Origin: Lachnospiraceae bacterium AC2012
GTDB taxonomy: Bacteria > Bacillota > Clostridia > Lachnospirales > Lachnospiraceae
Length of the DNA: 64,000 bases
Reading direction: 5' to 3'
Assembly (NCBI GenBank): GCA_000702525.1
Contig: JNIN01000001.1
Span: 1,426,001-1,490,000, forward strand
Position 1 is the stretch's first letter. Each line of letters starts with the position of its first letter. The notes beneath the pieces are model-generated. The model was not told the DNA's origin. It did not search any database and saw only the letters and a list, made by a program, of their open reading frames with translations. The position numbers and the translations under genes were made by a program. Shown piece after piece: positions 53,439-62,881 of the stretch.

Positions 53439-54182
53439 CTAATCTTGGAAACGTAACGGCAGTTCCAGTCCGTGCAACTCCAGCAAATCCTTGTCCCGCA
53501 TGACTTCCGATGTCTTACCATCAAATATAATCGTACCCTCATCCATCAGAATCGTTCTCTCACAAGTATCTAAAATAAAATCCAAATCATGACTTGCAAT
53601 GAGTTTCATCTGTGGCATCTCATTCAAAATGTTAATCAAACGACGACGATTTCTCGGATCCAATGCGACCGACGGTTCATCCATCAGTACGATATCCGGT
53701 CGCATCGCAAGAATCGTAGCAATACTTGCCAGCTTCTTCTCCCCACCGGACATCTTATAAATATGCTTCTTTCGAAGATCCGTAAGATGCACCTTAGAAA
53801 GCGCATATTGCACACGTTCTTCCACTTCCTCCGGACTTAACCCGTAATTCTGCGGACCAAAGGCAACATCCTCCTCCACCGTTGTCATAAACAACTGACT
53901 GTCCGAATCCTGGAACACATATCCGATATGCTCCCGAATATGATTCAGATTCTCCTTCGTCATCGGATGTGTCGCAATCTCCAATTTTCCCTCATAATGT
54001 AAATCCAATCCCACGAGAAGCTTCAGTAAGGTCGACTTTCCGATCCCATTCGCACCAATCAACCCGATCGACTCACCGGATGACGCTACTAAATTCACAT
54101 CGCGAAGCACCATTTCCTCCCCTTCATAGGAGAAATTCAAATGCTCTATATGGATACATTCCTTCATTGTTTCCGTTTTCAT
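53439..54182 (-). CDS. cbiO: Cobalt/nickel ECF transporter ATPase CbiO
   Basis: The ATPase subunit of the CbiMQO/NikMQO importer. About 247 residues with Walker A GANGIGKSTLLKL, Q-loop in GYVFQDSDSQLF, signature KMSGGEKKLASIA, Walker B IVLMDEPSVALDP and the H-loop in IASHDLDFI. The start at 54182 overlaps the cbiQ stop codon (TAATG). It is the last gene of the unit cbiMN-cbiQ-cbiO. Confidence 0.93.
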   Translation of the reverse strand: MKTETMKECIHIEHLNFSYEGEEMVLRDVNLVASSGESIGLIGANGIGKSTLLKLLVGLDLHYEGKLEIATHPMTKENLNHIREHIGYVFQDSDSQLFMTTVEEDVAFGPQNYGLSPEEVEERVQYALSKVHLTDLRKKHIYKMSGGEKKLASIATILAMRPDIVLMDEPSVALDPRNRRRLINILNEMPQMKLIASHDLDFILDTCERTILMDEGTIIFDGKTSEVMRDKDLLELHGLELPLRFQD

Positions 54183-54970
54183 TATCCAATCCACTCCAAA
54201 ATATTTGTAAATCTAAGTAACCAAAACACCATCACCCACGCCATCAGGTATACGAAATCTCTCCACCGGAAATGTCTACGCTTCCCATAGCGAAACTCCC
54301 CCTGAAATCCGCGGAGGCTCATGCTCTCATATACCATTTCCGCGCGATCCATACTGCGAAGCAACCACTGTCCCACCAACGGCCCCCAGGCTTTATAGTG
54401 AATACCATTCTGTTTTGGTGCACGAAGTTTATACGCATCCATCATCCGTCCCGCTTCCTCGCCAAGAATAAAGAAGTAACGGTCAATCAATAGAATCACC
54501 GTAACGAGAATCTTCGGCACATGAAACCAGCGGAGTGCATAGCAAATATCCTCAATCGAAGTTGTCGCAATCAGCAGGTAGGATGCCAAAACCGCATAGA
54601 TTCCTTTCATCATCAAGCTCAACATCGAGAGCATTCCACCTGTCAGAACATAACCCCCTACCCGGGTTATTGGCGTATGATCAAAGAACGGATTAAAGAT
54701 GCCCACAACGCAAACAAGGGGCAGAATCAGCTTCATCCGTCTGATTCCGTCCCTGATTGATAAATCACCTAAACTGAACAACAAAATCAGGTAGATGCAC
54801 ATGACAAAGCATGGCACCACCTGATATTTAGGGAAAGATACAAGCACTAGGATATAGAGGATGGTGGTTACTAATTTCACCACCGGGTGGAGTCCATTCA
54901 ATATCCCTTCGCGCTGTTGTAACTCATTTAACTTTTTAACTTCACGCAAATTATTTTGTATTTTTGACAT
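54182..54970 (-). CDS. cbiQ: Cobalt/nickel ECF transporter transmembrane protein CbiQ
   Basis: The T subunit of the importer, 262 residues with about five membrane helices and the conserved cytoplasmic coupling segments with Ala-Arg-Gly-like motifs (MDAYKLRAPKQNGIHYK, DRAEMVYESMSLRGFQGEFR). It couples CbiO to the CbiM core. The gene lies 18 bases after the cbiM-type gene. Confidence 0.92.
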   Translation of the reverse strand: MSKIQNNLREVKKLNELQQREGILNGLHPVVKLVTTILYILVLVSFPKYQVVPCFVMCIYLILLFSLGDLSIRDGIRRMKLILPLVCVVGIFNPFFDHTPITRVGGYVLTGGMLSMLSLMMKGIYAVLASYLLIATTSIEDICYALRWFHVPKILVTVILLIDRYFFILGEEAGRMMDAYKLRAPKQNGIHYKAWGPLVGQWLLRSMDRAEMVYESMSLRGFQGEFRYGKRRHFRWRDFVYLMAWVMVFWLLRFTNILEWIG

Positions 54971-54988
54971 GTAACTTACTTCTCTATC

Positions 54989-55978
54989 TTATTTTTGCGC
55001 TCTTTTTCTATTTGTACGAATCAGCATACTTACACCAACCACAACAATAACAACAACGAGAGCGCCTACAATACCTGAGAAACTTGTTCCGCCATTGCCA
55101 CTTGCAAATGCATAGTCTGGAAGAAGTGATGTTGCATCCTGAATATTTGCAGCGGTATCATAGGCCGATCCTGCTGCTTCTAATTCTGTTGTACCGGCAA
55201 CTTTCTCCATAGACCATTCCAAACCATCTGGAAATGCAGATGCAAAGTGTGATACGACACCACCAAAGAAAGCGGCAATCACAGCGATTACACCAAGTGT
55301 CCATCCCTTGCTTAGTTTCGCAGACTTCGATTCTTCTGCTACTCCCCAAAGCATCTCTGGTCTAGCTTCCTGTACAAAAATCAAAACAGCAGCTGTAATT
55401 AAACCCTCTACAAATCCGATGGCAAGGTGAATTGGCTGCATGGTTGCTACAAATACAGAAAATGGAAGTTCTGTAATACCGGAAAGTAATGTTTCCAGAG
55501 AAACGGAGAACGCTCCCATCTGTAATGTAATCACGGAACCAAGTACAGAAGCTGCAATAATCTTAGCACGACTGGCTCCATTTTTCATCATCGGTTTCCA
55601 GATTAATAATGCTCCAACAAAGCAACCATAGAATGCCATATTCCAAATATTACATCCCAGTGCGAGTAAACCACCATCAGCAAACAATAAACACTGTACC
55701 AATAGCACTCCAATCATCGTCAAAAATCCAGCGAACGGTCCAAGCAAAGCGGATGCTAACATACCTCCGCAAAGATGTCCGGACGAACCCGTTCCCGGAA
55801 TCGTAAAATTCAACATCTGTGTTGCAAATATAAATGCCCCCATGACTCCCATGGTAGGAATTTTCTTGAATTCATCCTCTTCTTTAATTTTCTTAATGGA
55901 ATAACCTGCTGCGAATGCTGATGCAGCATACATAGTTCCTGCGACTGCAGGGGCGATTAACGCGTCTGCCATATGCAT
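54989..55978 (-). CDS. cbiM: CbiM/NikM substrate-capture protein fused to a PDGLE (CbiN-like) domain
   Basis: A 329-residue fusion. The CbiM part (about 1-215) begins MHMADALIAPAVAGTMYAAS; the N-terminal His2 is a metal ligand in the family, and GSSGHLCGGMLASALLGPF is the other conserved stretch. The C-terminal part (about 230-329) has the PDGLE motif (ASAFPDGLEWSMEKVAG) and a final membrane helix, the usual replacement for a separate CbiN. Start choice is fixed by the need for His at position 2. Cobalt and nickel cannot be told apart from the sequence. No cobalamin riboswitch was found in the leader. Confidence 0.9.
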   Translation of the reverse strand: MHMADALIAPAVAGTMYAASAFAAGYSIKKIKEEDEFKKIPTMGVMGAFIFATQMLNFTIPGTGSSGHLCGGMLASALLGPFAGFLTMIGVLLVQCLLFADGGLLALGCNIWNMAFYGCFVGALLIWKPMMKNGASRAKIIAASVLGSVITLQMGAFSVSLETLLSGITELPFSVFVATMQPIHLAIGFVEGLITAAVLIFVQEARPEMLWGVAEESKSAKLSKGWTLGVIAVIAAFFGGVVSHFASAFPDGLEWSMEKVAGTTELEAAGSAYDTAANIQDATSLLPDYAFASGNGGTSFSGIVGALVVVIVVVGVSMLIRTNRKRAQK

Positions 55979-56040
55979 AACAAAAAACCCTCACTTTTAC
56001 TATTATTTATACGAGTCCAACCTCGTATAGAAATATAGCA

Positions 56041-56075
56041 AAAACCCCCAGGTGACAGAAGCCACCCAGGGGGTT
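56041..56075 (-). terminator. Intrinsic terminator after putP
   Basis: AACCCCCTGGGTG paired with CACCTGGGGGTT (one mismatch), followed by TTTGC on the minus strand. It separates putP from the metal importer genes. Confidence 0.88.
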
Positions 56076-56117
56076 AAATATTGCACAATTAACATTGTTG
56101 ATTTTTATGCACTTTTC

Positions 56118-57647
56118 CTATCTCGAAGAAACCTCATCAAACATTTCTAATACTTCCTTCTCTGGTGCCGGTGTAAGAAGGGAAACTACTACATTTACAA
56201 GAAGCGCAATAACAAAAGATGGAAGCAATTCATAGATGCTCAGAATTCCACCCATTGGCGCGATGCAATATTTCCATATGAATACCATGGCACCACCAAC
56301 CAGCATACCACTAACAGCGCCATATCGGTTGCTACGTCTCCAGAATAATGCCAATAATACAACCGGGCCAAAGGTCGCACCAAAGCCGCCCCACGCAAAA
56401 CTTACAATCGAGAATACGGAGCTGTCCGGATTCCATGCAATCAGAACACCGATAAAAGCAATTACCATCAAGCTCACACGCGAGATTACAAGAATCTTCT
56501 TCTCACTTAATTTCACCTGAAATACATTGATCAAAATATCATTCGATACAGAAGAAGATGCTGCCAAAAGCTGGGAATCTGATGTCGACATCGTCGATGC
56601 AAGAATTCCCGATAATACGATACCCGCAATGGCTGCCGGGAAGATTCCATGCGTCGACAGAAGGTGCGCACACTTCACGATAATCGTCTCTGCATTCGAA
56701 CCCGTCAGATTCTCTACGGCTCCAACCTTGCTCATTCCCAGGCCTACCATACCAATAAGAACAGCAACTGCCATAGAAATCACAACCCAAATGGATGCCA
56801 CGCGTCTGGATAATTTTAACTTGTTTTCATCTTCAATCGCCATAAATCGAAGCAGGATATGTGGCATACCGAAGTAGCCCAAGCCCCAGGCAACCGTAGA
56901 TGCAATCGTAAGAGCAGAATATGCCGTACCATTTCCCGTTTCCGGATTATACGATGCCGTCAAAGAGAGATAACCCGGAAGAGATGCAGCATTGGAAATC
57001 ACTGCATCCAATCCGCCTGCCGTCACAATTCCAAACAGTAGGATAATTGCCAGGGCAATCGTCATAACAATACTCTGGATAAAGTCTGTCATCGATGCTG
57101 CCAAGAAGCCCCCCATCGTTGTATAAAACATGATGATAATGGCGCTAACCACCATAGCAGCATGATAATCCACGCCAAATAACGCATGGAAGAGCTTTCC
57201 ACAAGCCGCAAAACCGGAAGCGGTATAAGGAACGAAAAATACGATAATCCAAATCGCGGAAATCAGGGTTAATACATTCTTTTTATCGCCATATCGATGG
57301 GAGAAGAACACGGGCACGGTAAATGACTTACTTGCTGCGGTATACATACGAAGTCTCTTCGCAACAACCAGCCAGTTTAAATATGTCCCCAGTGCAAGGC
57401 CAAGCGCTGTCCATCCCGCATCTGCAATACCGGATAAATATGCGACACCCGGAAGTCCCATCAAGAGCCAACTACTCATATCAGAAGCTTCCGCACTCAT
57501 TGCCGTTACAAACGGTCCGAGCTTTCGTCCACCTAAATAAAAGTCATTCACTGTTTCTGTTTCATCGGATAATTTTATGCCTACGCCAATCATACCAAAC
57601 AGGTAAATGGTCATGACGACAAGCATACAAATCTGTGATAGTGCCAT
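56118..57647 (-). CDS. putP: Sodium/proline symporter
   Basis: A sodium:solute symporter of about 509 residues with 12-13 membrane helices. Family features: GGRKLGPFVTAMSAEASDMS, WLLMGLPGVAYLSGIADAGW and the sodium-binding signature region. It agrees best with the PutP proline carrier. The start at 57647 (MALSQIC) has AAGGAG upstream. A TTGAAC-17-TTAAAA promoter lies before it. Confidence 0.92.
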   Translation of the reverse strand: MALSQICMLVVMTIYLFGMIGVGIKLSDETETVNDFYLGGRKLGPFVTAMSAEASDMSSWLLMGLPGVAYLSGIADAGWTALGLALGTYLNWLVVAKRLRMYTAASKSFTVPVFFSHRYGDKKNVLTLISAIWIIVFFVPYTASGFAACGKLFHALFGVDYHAAMVVSAIIIMFYTTMGGFLAASMTDFIQSIVMTIALAIILLFGIVTAGGLDAVISNAASLPGYLSLTASYNPETGNGTAYSALTIASTVAWGLGYFGMPHILLRFMAIEDENKLKLSRRVASIWVVISMAVAVLIGMVGLGMSKVGAVENLTGSNAETIIVKCAHLLSTHGIFPAAIAGIVLSGILASTMSTSDSQLLAASSSVSNDILINVFQVKLSEKKILVISRVSLMVIAFIGVLIAWNPDSSVFSIVSFAWGGFGATFGPVVLLALFWRRSNRYGAVSGMLVGGAMVFIWKYCIAPMGGILSIYELLPSFVIALLVNVVVSLLTPAPEKEVLEMFDEVSSR

Positions 57648-57731
57648 TTCTTTACTCCTTGTATATTTATTCATGAATTCTGTGTTTCGGACATTTTAAC
57701 ATAGTAAAGTATAAAAGTTCAAGAGAATACG

Positions 57732-57762
57732 CAAAAACTCCGCCGGATTTCTCCGACGGAGT
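57732..57762 (-). terminator. Intrinsic terminator after the soluble chemoreceptor
   Basis: ACTCCGTCGG paired with CCGGCGGAGT, then TTTTTGC on the minus strand. Confidence 0.88.
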
Positions 57763-57822
57763 CTGCTTATAATCCCCTCAGTTGATACAAATGAATCAAC
57801 TTGATACCTTTTGTATTCCACT

Positions 57823-58782
57823 TTATTTAATAACGGTAAGTGGAGCGATCTGTTCCAGAACGTTATTCATATCTTCAAACATGAATCCCTTCTTGGTGAT
57901 CATAACCTTAATCTCTTCGATATCATTCTCTACTGTACTGAAATACTGCTTTGAATCTGCAATATTATCGGATACCGCATCGATGGAATTCTGACAGGTC
58001 TTAAATACATCGCCCATCTGCTCATTCTGGTTAGTTACTTCATCCGCAACACCCTTGATGGAAGATACTGTTTCCTGTGTATCTACAATCTTCTGATGAG
58101 AATCATCAATGGCTGCCTTGGTATTCTCAATGGACTGCACCAGACGGCTGTTGTTATCATCCAACTCTGCCATACTATCACGAATCGATGTTACAACGGT
58201 CTGAATCTCTGTAGAAAGCTCATTTACGGAATCTGCTACGACTGCGAATCCTCGTCCTGCTTCACCGGCACGTGCAGCTTCGATGGAAGCGTTCAATGCC
58301 AAGAGGTTTGTCTGGCTCGCAAAACCACTGATTAATTCTACTTTCTGACGAATATCATCGAAGCTCTTCTGGAATGCATCAAATACTTCCTGTACAGATG
58401 CAATCGTATCAGCTACCGAACTAGATGACTGGTCAACCTTCTCCATTCCTTCATAGGAATTATCTGCCGTTGCTACCAGTTTCTTAACGATATCATCGAA
58501 TGCTGATGTAATCTCTTCTACGGTCTTGAACTGTTCCTGGAAATCAGAAACAGAATCTGAGATTGCATCATACTTATCCTCTACAACCTCGAAGGAATGC
58601 TTAATCGTATCGATACCTTCGATCGTATTTTTCTCTTCAGACTGCAATTTATTCTTCTGCTCAATTGAAAAACGACCAACTTCGCGAAGGGCTTGCATCT
58701 GCTGATCTAAATTTGCTCTTTGCTGTGGCTGCTGAACTTCTACAAGTTCCTCTTCCACCTTTTTCTTACCAAATAATCCCAT
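57823..58782 (-). CDS. Soluble methyl-accepting chemotaxis-type signalling protein
   Basis: About 319 residues with no membrane segment. Nearly the whole chain is a signalling coiled coil with the hairpin tip [20 protein letters not shown] and [18 protein letters not shown]. The short N-terminus ([18 protein letters not shown]) and the C-terminus ([20 protein letters not shown]) are unique. The start at 58782 has GGGAGG six bases upstream. It follows the FIST gene by eight bases, so the FIST protein may deliver the input to this receptor. Confidence 0.9.
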   Translation of the reverse strand: MGLFGKKKVEEELVEVQQPQQRANLDQQMQALREVGRFSIEQKNKLQSEEKNTIEGIDTIKHSFEVVEDKYDAISDSVSDFQEQFKTVEEITSAFDDIVKKLVATADNSYEGMEKVDQSSSSVADTIASVQEVFDAFQKSFDDIRQKVELISGFASQTNLLALNASIEAARAGEAGRGFAVVADSVNELSTEIQTVVTSIRDSMAELDDNNSRLVQSIENTKAAIDDSHQKIVDTQETVSSIKGVADEVTNQNEQMGDVFKTCQNSIDAVSDNIADSKQYFSTVENDIEEIKVMITKKGFMFEDMNNVLEQIAPLTVIK

Positions 58783-58796
58783 GGTCATCCTCCCCT

Positions 58797-59894
58797 TTAC
58801 TCAAATACTGCACATACCATAGTCTGGTTAATATGCTGTTTCTTATACTGCTCGCCACCACCAACTACACCAACATGTGGTCCTACGTTAGCCATCGAAC
58901 CGGCAAATGTGCTCAGATAACCACGATTGGTAAACAGGAGATGTCTATAGATACAATTTACGGAGAACATGAAGGAAACGCGACTGTTCTCACTCTTAAT
59001 GGTTCTTCTGGTTTCATCACCAATAGATTCATAATCCATCAAATCCATAACCTGAATCGTATCATTTTCATTAATTCTCTTATAATTAATTAAAGAGCCA
59101 CCCTTGCCAATTTCATATGGGCTGGCGATAAAGATTTCATCACCGATGATACGTCCGAGTGGATTTGTAAGGACATTTCCTGTTAATTCACTCTGGGAAA
59201 CACCTGCATCCTGGCAATATACGTCAGCCGCTGGCTTTCCATCCAATGTGATTAACTCCTTATTCGCCAAATTAACCGATGTAGCGATATGATGTCCTAC
59301 ACCTTCCATTGGCTTATAAATCAATTCTGAATACGTACGAATCTTACCAGATTTATTCTTAATCAATGCATAGCAGCATGCATCCGGATACAGAACACCA
59401 TTCAACATTGCATAGCTCTGCTTTCCTTCTGGAGTTCCGAAGATGGTACCACCCAAAATAGGAATATTTGCATGCTCTAATGCAACATTCATGGATGTAA
59501 CCAGTCTTTCCTCATCATTGGTGCAGAATTCTAGACAAATCGTATCTTCATTTCCTGCATGAATACGATTCACCTTGTCTTCCATATCTGCAATATCAAT
59601 TAATGGTGCTGTAGAAAGATCTCTAAGAATGCCTACTTCAACTTCTGCATCTGATCCAAAACTTACTAAAATCATACGCTTGTCCGAAGCATCCGAACCA
59701 TAATACGACGTTGCAAACGTTCCAATAAGTGGTACTCCAGGGTACTTATTGGCAACAAGCTTAGATGCCTCTTCCAAATGATCATAAGAAGATAAAAGGA
59801 TCAAAAGATTAGGATTTGATCCAGCTTTTGCTGTTACTTCAGATACGGCGGAATTCACATCCGCACTTAATGATGTGCCAATTGCTACTTGCAT
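58797..59894 (-). CDS. FIST-domain sensory protein
   Basis: About 365 residues: FIST-N ([54 protein letters not shown]) and FIST-C ([60 protein letters not shown]). FIST proteins are thought to bind small ligands such as amino acids and occur next to kinases or chemoreceptors. The start at 59894 has AAAGGAG upstream. It is directly before the soluble chemoreceptor gene. Confidence 0.9.
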   Translation of the reverse strand: MQVAIGTSLSADVNSAVSEVTAKAGSNPNLLILLSSYDHLEEASKLVANKYPGVPLIGTFATSYYGSDASDKRMILVSFGSDAEVEVGILRDLSTAPLIDIADMEDKVNRIHAGNEDTICLEFCTNDEERLVTSMNVALEHANIPILGGTIFGTPEGKQSYAMLNGVLYPDACCYALIKNKSGKIRTYSELIYKPMEGVGHHIATSVNLANKELITLDGKPAADVYCQDAGVSQSELTGNVLTNPLGRIIGDEIFIASPYEIGKGGSLINYKRINENDTIQVMDLMDYESIGDETRRTIKSENSRVSFMFSVNCIYRHLLFTNRGYLSTFAGSMANVGPHVGVVGGGEQYKKQHINQTMVCAVFE

Positions 59895-60109
59895 ATTAAC
59901 TAGCTCCTTTCTATATACAAAGGGGCATACTAGCACCCTTTTTCATAACCCTTATCACTATAATACAACTACTGTCAAAAAAATTGCAACATTTTCAGAC
60001 AATTTATACACTTTTAATAATTTCTTGACATTCATCAGTAATCTACCGATAATTCATAAGACGGACTTATTAACATTCGTCTAGATTTTTTCATAAACAG
60101 GAGTACATT

Positions 60110-60763
60110 ATGGGAGATACTTTTATCACCATTATGAATATTATAGGTAGTTTAGCCTTCGCCCTATCCGGCGTATCCCTTGCTATTCGTAAGAAAATGG
60201 ACATTTTCGGCGTAATGATCCTCGCCGTTGTAACAGCAACCGGTGGTGGCGTATTACGTGACATCATCATCGGGCGTTTCCCACCCGTTGCCTTTACCGA
60301 TCCTTCTTACGTTATTTTCTCTGGAATTGTTGCAATTATCGCATTTGCAATTGTTTATATTATTCGCGCAAAAAACCATGCAATTCCATCGAAAATACTA
60401 GATCGCTATAATAAAGCGAACTTTTGGTTTGATACCCTTGGACTCGCCGCATTCACGGTAGAGGGCGTACACGCTGGGCTTCAGACCAGCCAATCGCACA
60501 ACCTCTTCCTGCTCATCTTCCTCGGTGTGATCACCGGTGTCGGTGGCGGATTATTACGTGATATCTTTGCAATCGAGATGCCATACATCTTTACCAAGCA
60601 TATTTACGCTGTTGCAGCAATTATTGGTGCAATTGTAATGGGTATTTTGGTACTCTATACACCATTTCAGACAATCAGTATGATGGCCGGATTCGTGATC
60701 ATCGTATGTATTCGCGTGTTGGCGTATCATTTCCAGTGGAATCTGCCAAAGATTAAATTGTAG
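60110..60763 (+). CDS. TRIC/UPF0126-family membrane protein
   Basis: A 217-residue protein with seven helices in a repeated pattern (FALSGVSLAIRKKMDIFGVM, then TATGGGVLRDIIIGRFPPVA; later GVHAGLQTS and GVGGGLLRDIFAIEMP). This is the bacterial TRIC cation channel or YadS-type glycine-transport family; which role applies is not clear. CAGGAG precedes the ATG. It is a single-gene unit. Confidence 0.9.
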   Translation: MGDTFITIMNIIGSLAFALSGVSLAIRKKMDIFGVMILAVVTATGGGVLRDIIIGRFPPVAFTDPSYVIFSGIVAIIAFAIVYIIRAKNHAIPSKILDRYNKANFWFDTLGLAAFTVEGVHAGLQTSQSHNLFLLIFLGVITGVGGGLLRDIFAIEMPYIFTKHIYAVAAIIGAIVMGILVLYTPFQTISMMAGFVIIVCIRVLAYHFQWNLPKIKL

Positions 60764-60786
60764 AAATAATATATATTATATGGAGA

Positions 60787-60815
60787 AAGAGCCCGGGAAA
60801 TGATCCCGAGCTCTT
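60787..60815 (+). terminator. Intrinsic terminator after the TRIC-type gene
   Basis: AAGAGCCCGGGA with TCCCGAGCTCTT (one mismatch), then ATTTT. Confidence 0.75.
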
Positions 60816-60898
60816 ATTTTATACGTGTCATCTTTCTAGTCTTTATTCACTTCATTTGATATAACCTTTTTGAAAAGTAAGAAGTAACCCCTTACCTC

Positions 60899-62287
60899 TT
60901 ACTTTCCGCCTACTCCCTTAAGAAGCGTATGTGTTCCCTCTTTTAATGTTGTAAGTCCATCTGTAACCTGTGATGAACCATCGTACAACTGCTGTGAACC
61001 ACTTGATAACTGTGAAGTACCGTCAAGAATACTTGCGTTGTTATCTGTCAACTGCTGTGTACCTGTCTTCAGCTGAGTAACACCATCTAATACAGATGCT
61101 CTGTTATCATTCAACTGGCGTACACCATCCACGATCTGGCCGTTTGCACTAGTGATTGTTGCGTTGTTTGAAGCTAACTGTGATGTACCAGCCTTGAGCT
61201 GAGATACACCAGACTTTAATGTGTCATTGCTACCTGCAAGAAGCTGTGTACCAGCATAGAGCTGAGAAATCGCATTGTTCAATGCAGCGTTATTGTCTGT
61301 TAACGTCTGGGATCCTGCATGAGCTGCAGTGATACCACTGTTTAATGTATCATTGGCTGCAACTAACTTCTGGGATCCTGCATATGCTGCGCTTGCACCG
61401 TCGGTGTAAGCTACGATACCCGTATTCAATTCACTAGCCCCACTTGCTGCCTGATAAAGAGCCAGATACAGTGTACCTGCATTACCATTGGCATTATCTA
61501 CAAACGCCAAAACAGTTACTCCACCTAAAGCTTCAACTGTTTCTGTACTTGATAGCTTCTGAGCTAACTGGTCTGGGCAATATTCCCCTGATACTAAGCC
61601 ACCATTCGCTAACGCATTCCAAATCGTAACACCAACAGTATCACGAATTTTAGCAAGACCTTCTGTTAAGCTCTGTGATCCACCTGTTAATCTCTCATTA
61701 TTAGATGTTAATGTAGCAAGTCCATCATTTAACGTTGCTACACCGCCTGTGTACTGCTGGATACCAGTTTCTAACTGTGCAAGACCATCATTTAATGATG
61801 CTACACCATCGGTGTAAGTCTTTACTGCTGGCTGTAACTGTGCAAGTCCACCATTGACCTGAGCTACACCATCGGTATAGGTTGTAAGACCTGTAGAAAG
61901 TGATCCAAGACCTGTGTCAACCTGTGCTACACCATTGGTATAAGTGAGAAGACCAGCTCTAAACTGAACCTCGCCACTATAAAGTGTAGATACACCATCG
62001 GTGTATGTAACCAGTCCATCATAAAGTGATCCCAGTCCATCATTTACCTGAGAAACGCCATCGGTATAAGTGATCAGTCCGTCATTCATTGTTGTCGTTC
62101 CATCAGATACCGTACTAAGTCCCTCTGTAACCTGAGAGGAACCGTCTGCCAGCTGCTGTGCTCCATCATAGAGCTGCTGTGCTCCGTCTCTAAGCTTGCT
62201 TACATAGAAGAGACCGCCACCAATCAGTAGCGCCGCAACTACTAATGTGATCAGCAAACCCTGCCATAATTTAATTGTTTTTGTCAT
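60899..62287 (-). CDS. Membrane-anchored Leu-x-x-Gly heptad-repeat protein (YhgE/Pip-like)
   Basis: A 462-residue protein with one N-terminal helix (LLITLVVAALLIGGGLFYVS) followed by more than 40 seven-residue repeats of the form L-x-x-G-x-x-x (for example LYDGLVTYTDGVSTLYSG). A central segment of about 60 residues (TVGVTIWNALANGGLVSGEY) interrupts the repeats. Such repeats occur in the outer part of YhgE/Pip-type proteins. Two kinds of unit are used: TYTDGVxxxNxG before the centre and NNxxLxxGxxxLxxG after it. The codon use is repetitive, so recombination may change the repeat number. GGAGGA precedes the ATG. Confidence 0.85.
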   Translation of the reverse strand: MTKTIKLWQGLLITLVVAALLIGGGLFYVSKLRDGAQQLYDGAQQLADGSSQVTEGLSTVSDGTTTMNDGLITYTDGVSQVNDGLGSLYDGLVTYTDGVSTLYSGEVQFRAGLLTYTNGVAQVDTGLGSLSTGLTTYTDGVAQVNGGLAQLQPAVKTYTDGVASLNDGLAQLETGIQQYTGGVATLNDGLATLTSNNERLTGGSQSLTEGLAKIRDTVGVTIWNALANGGLVSGEYCPDQLAQKLSSTETVEALGGVTVLAFVDNANGNAGTLYLALYQAASGASELNTGIVAYTDGASAAYAGSQKLVAANDTLNSGITAAHAGSQTLTDNNAALNNAISQLYAGTQLLAGSNDTLKSGVSQLKAGTSQLASNNATITSANGQIVDGVRQLNDNRASVLDGVTQLKTGTQQLTDNNASILDGTSQLSSGSQQLYDGSSQVTDGLTTLKEGTHTLLKGVGGK

Positions 62288-62377
62288 TTGTAATCCTCCT
62301 CATCCATCAGTGAACCACGAATTACATACAGTCCACCTGAATTCTGAGCACAATGACTGTGCCCCCTTTTTTAACCC

Positions 62378-62560
62378 AAAAAAATGAAACTGCTGCCCCA
62401 ATGCAACAGTCTAATCTGAAGTGAAAAGACTCAAAAGGATTACCTACGGTAAAAAGACACCTCCTTATCATTCTACTCGCCCCCGAGTATTTTCAGAAAA
62501 ATACCAACCCGCTCCGTTAGTTTTCATCTGATGTTACTATTATATCGAATTTTTTTCACT
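62378..62560 (-). promoter_or_regulatory. Candidate attenuator leader of the heptad-repeat gene
   Basis: On the minus strand a terminator (ACTGTTGC with GCAGCAGT at 62389-62410, then TTTCATTTTTTT) lies about 90 bases before the gene. Its 5' arm overlaps AGACT, which can pair instead with AGTCT at 62427-62431. Upstream are small hairpins (GGTATTTT/AAAATACT, TACC/GGTA, CTCG/CGAG). This is the layout of a regulated leader, but it matches no riboswitch that I recognise. A separate small RNA is the alternative. The rest of 62560-62800 shows nothing. Confidence 0.45.
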
Positions 62561-62801
62561 CAGAAAGCGGATTTGTTCATTTTTGCAAATTTTGGAAACT
62601 ATTCACAAATACATAGTTTCGAAACTGTATAAAATAACGACGAAAAATATGCAACAAATGTTGATTTTACGCCATCTTCGATATATTTTTAGCAAGTACG
62701 AAACCCGTCATTTTTAAATGGTCGAATTTGCACATTTTTAGTGGTTTTTGCAATTTTAATTCCTATAAATACATCCCTAGTGATTCTTAAATAGTTCCTT
62801 T

Positions 62802-62832
62802 CAAAAAAGGGCTCACCATTTGGCAAGCCCTG
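62802..62832 (-). terminator. Intrinsic terminator after metQ
   Basis: AGGGCTT with GAGCCCT around a loop of about 10 bases, followed by TTTTTTG on the minus strand. Confidence 0.82.
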
Positions 62833-62881
62833 ATTTCTTTATGAATCTTATGCAATTTCATATGACTCCACTGTATCTTTC

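Noticed and set aside
55979-56040. Cobalamin or NiCo riboswitch before the CbiM-type gene
   Set aside because: The leader is only about 60 bases after the putP terminator and lacks the conserved blocks.
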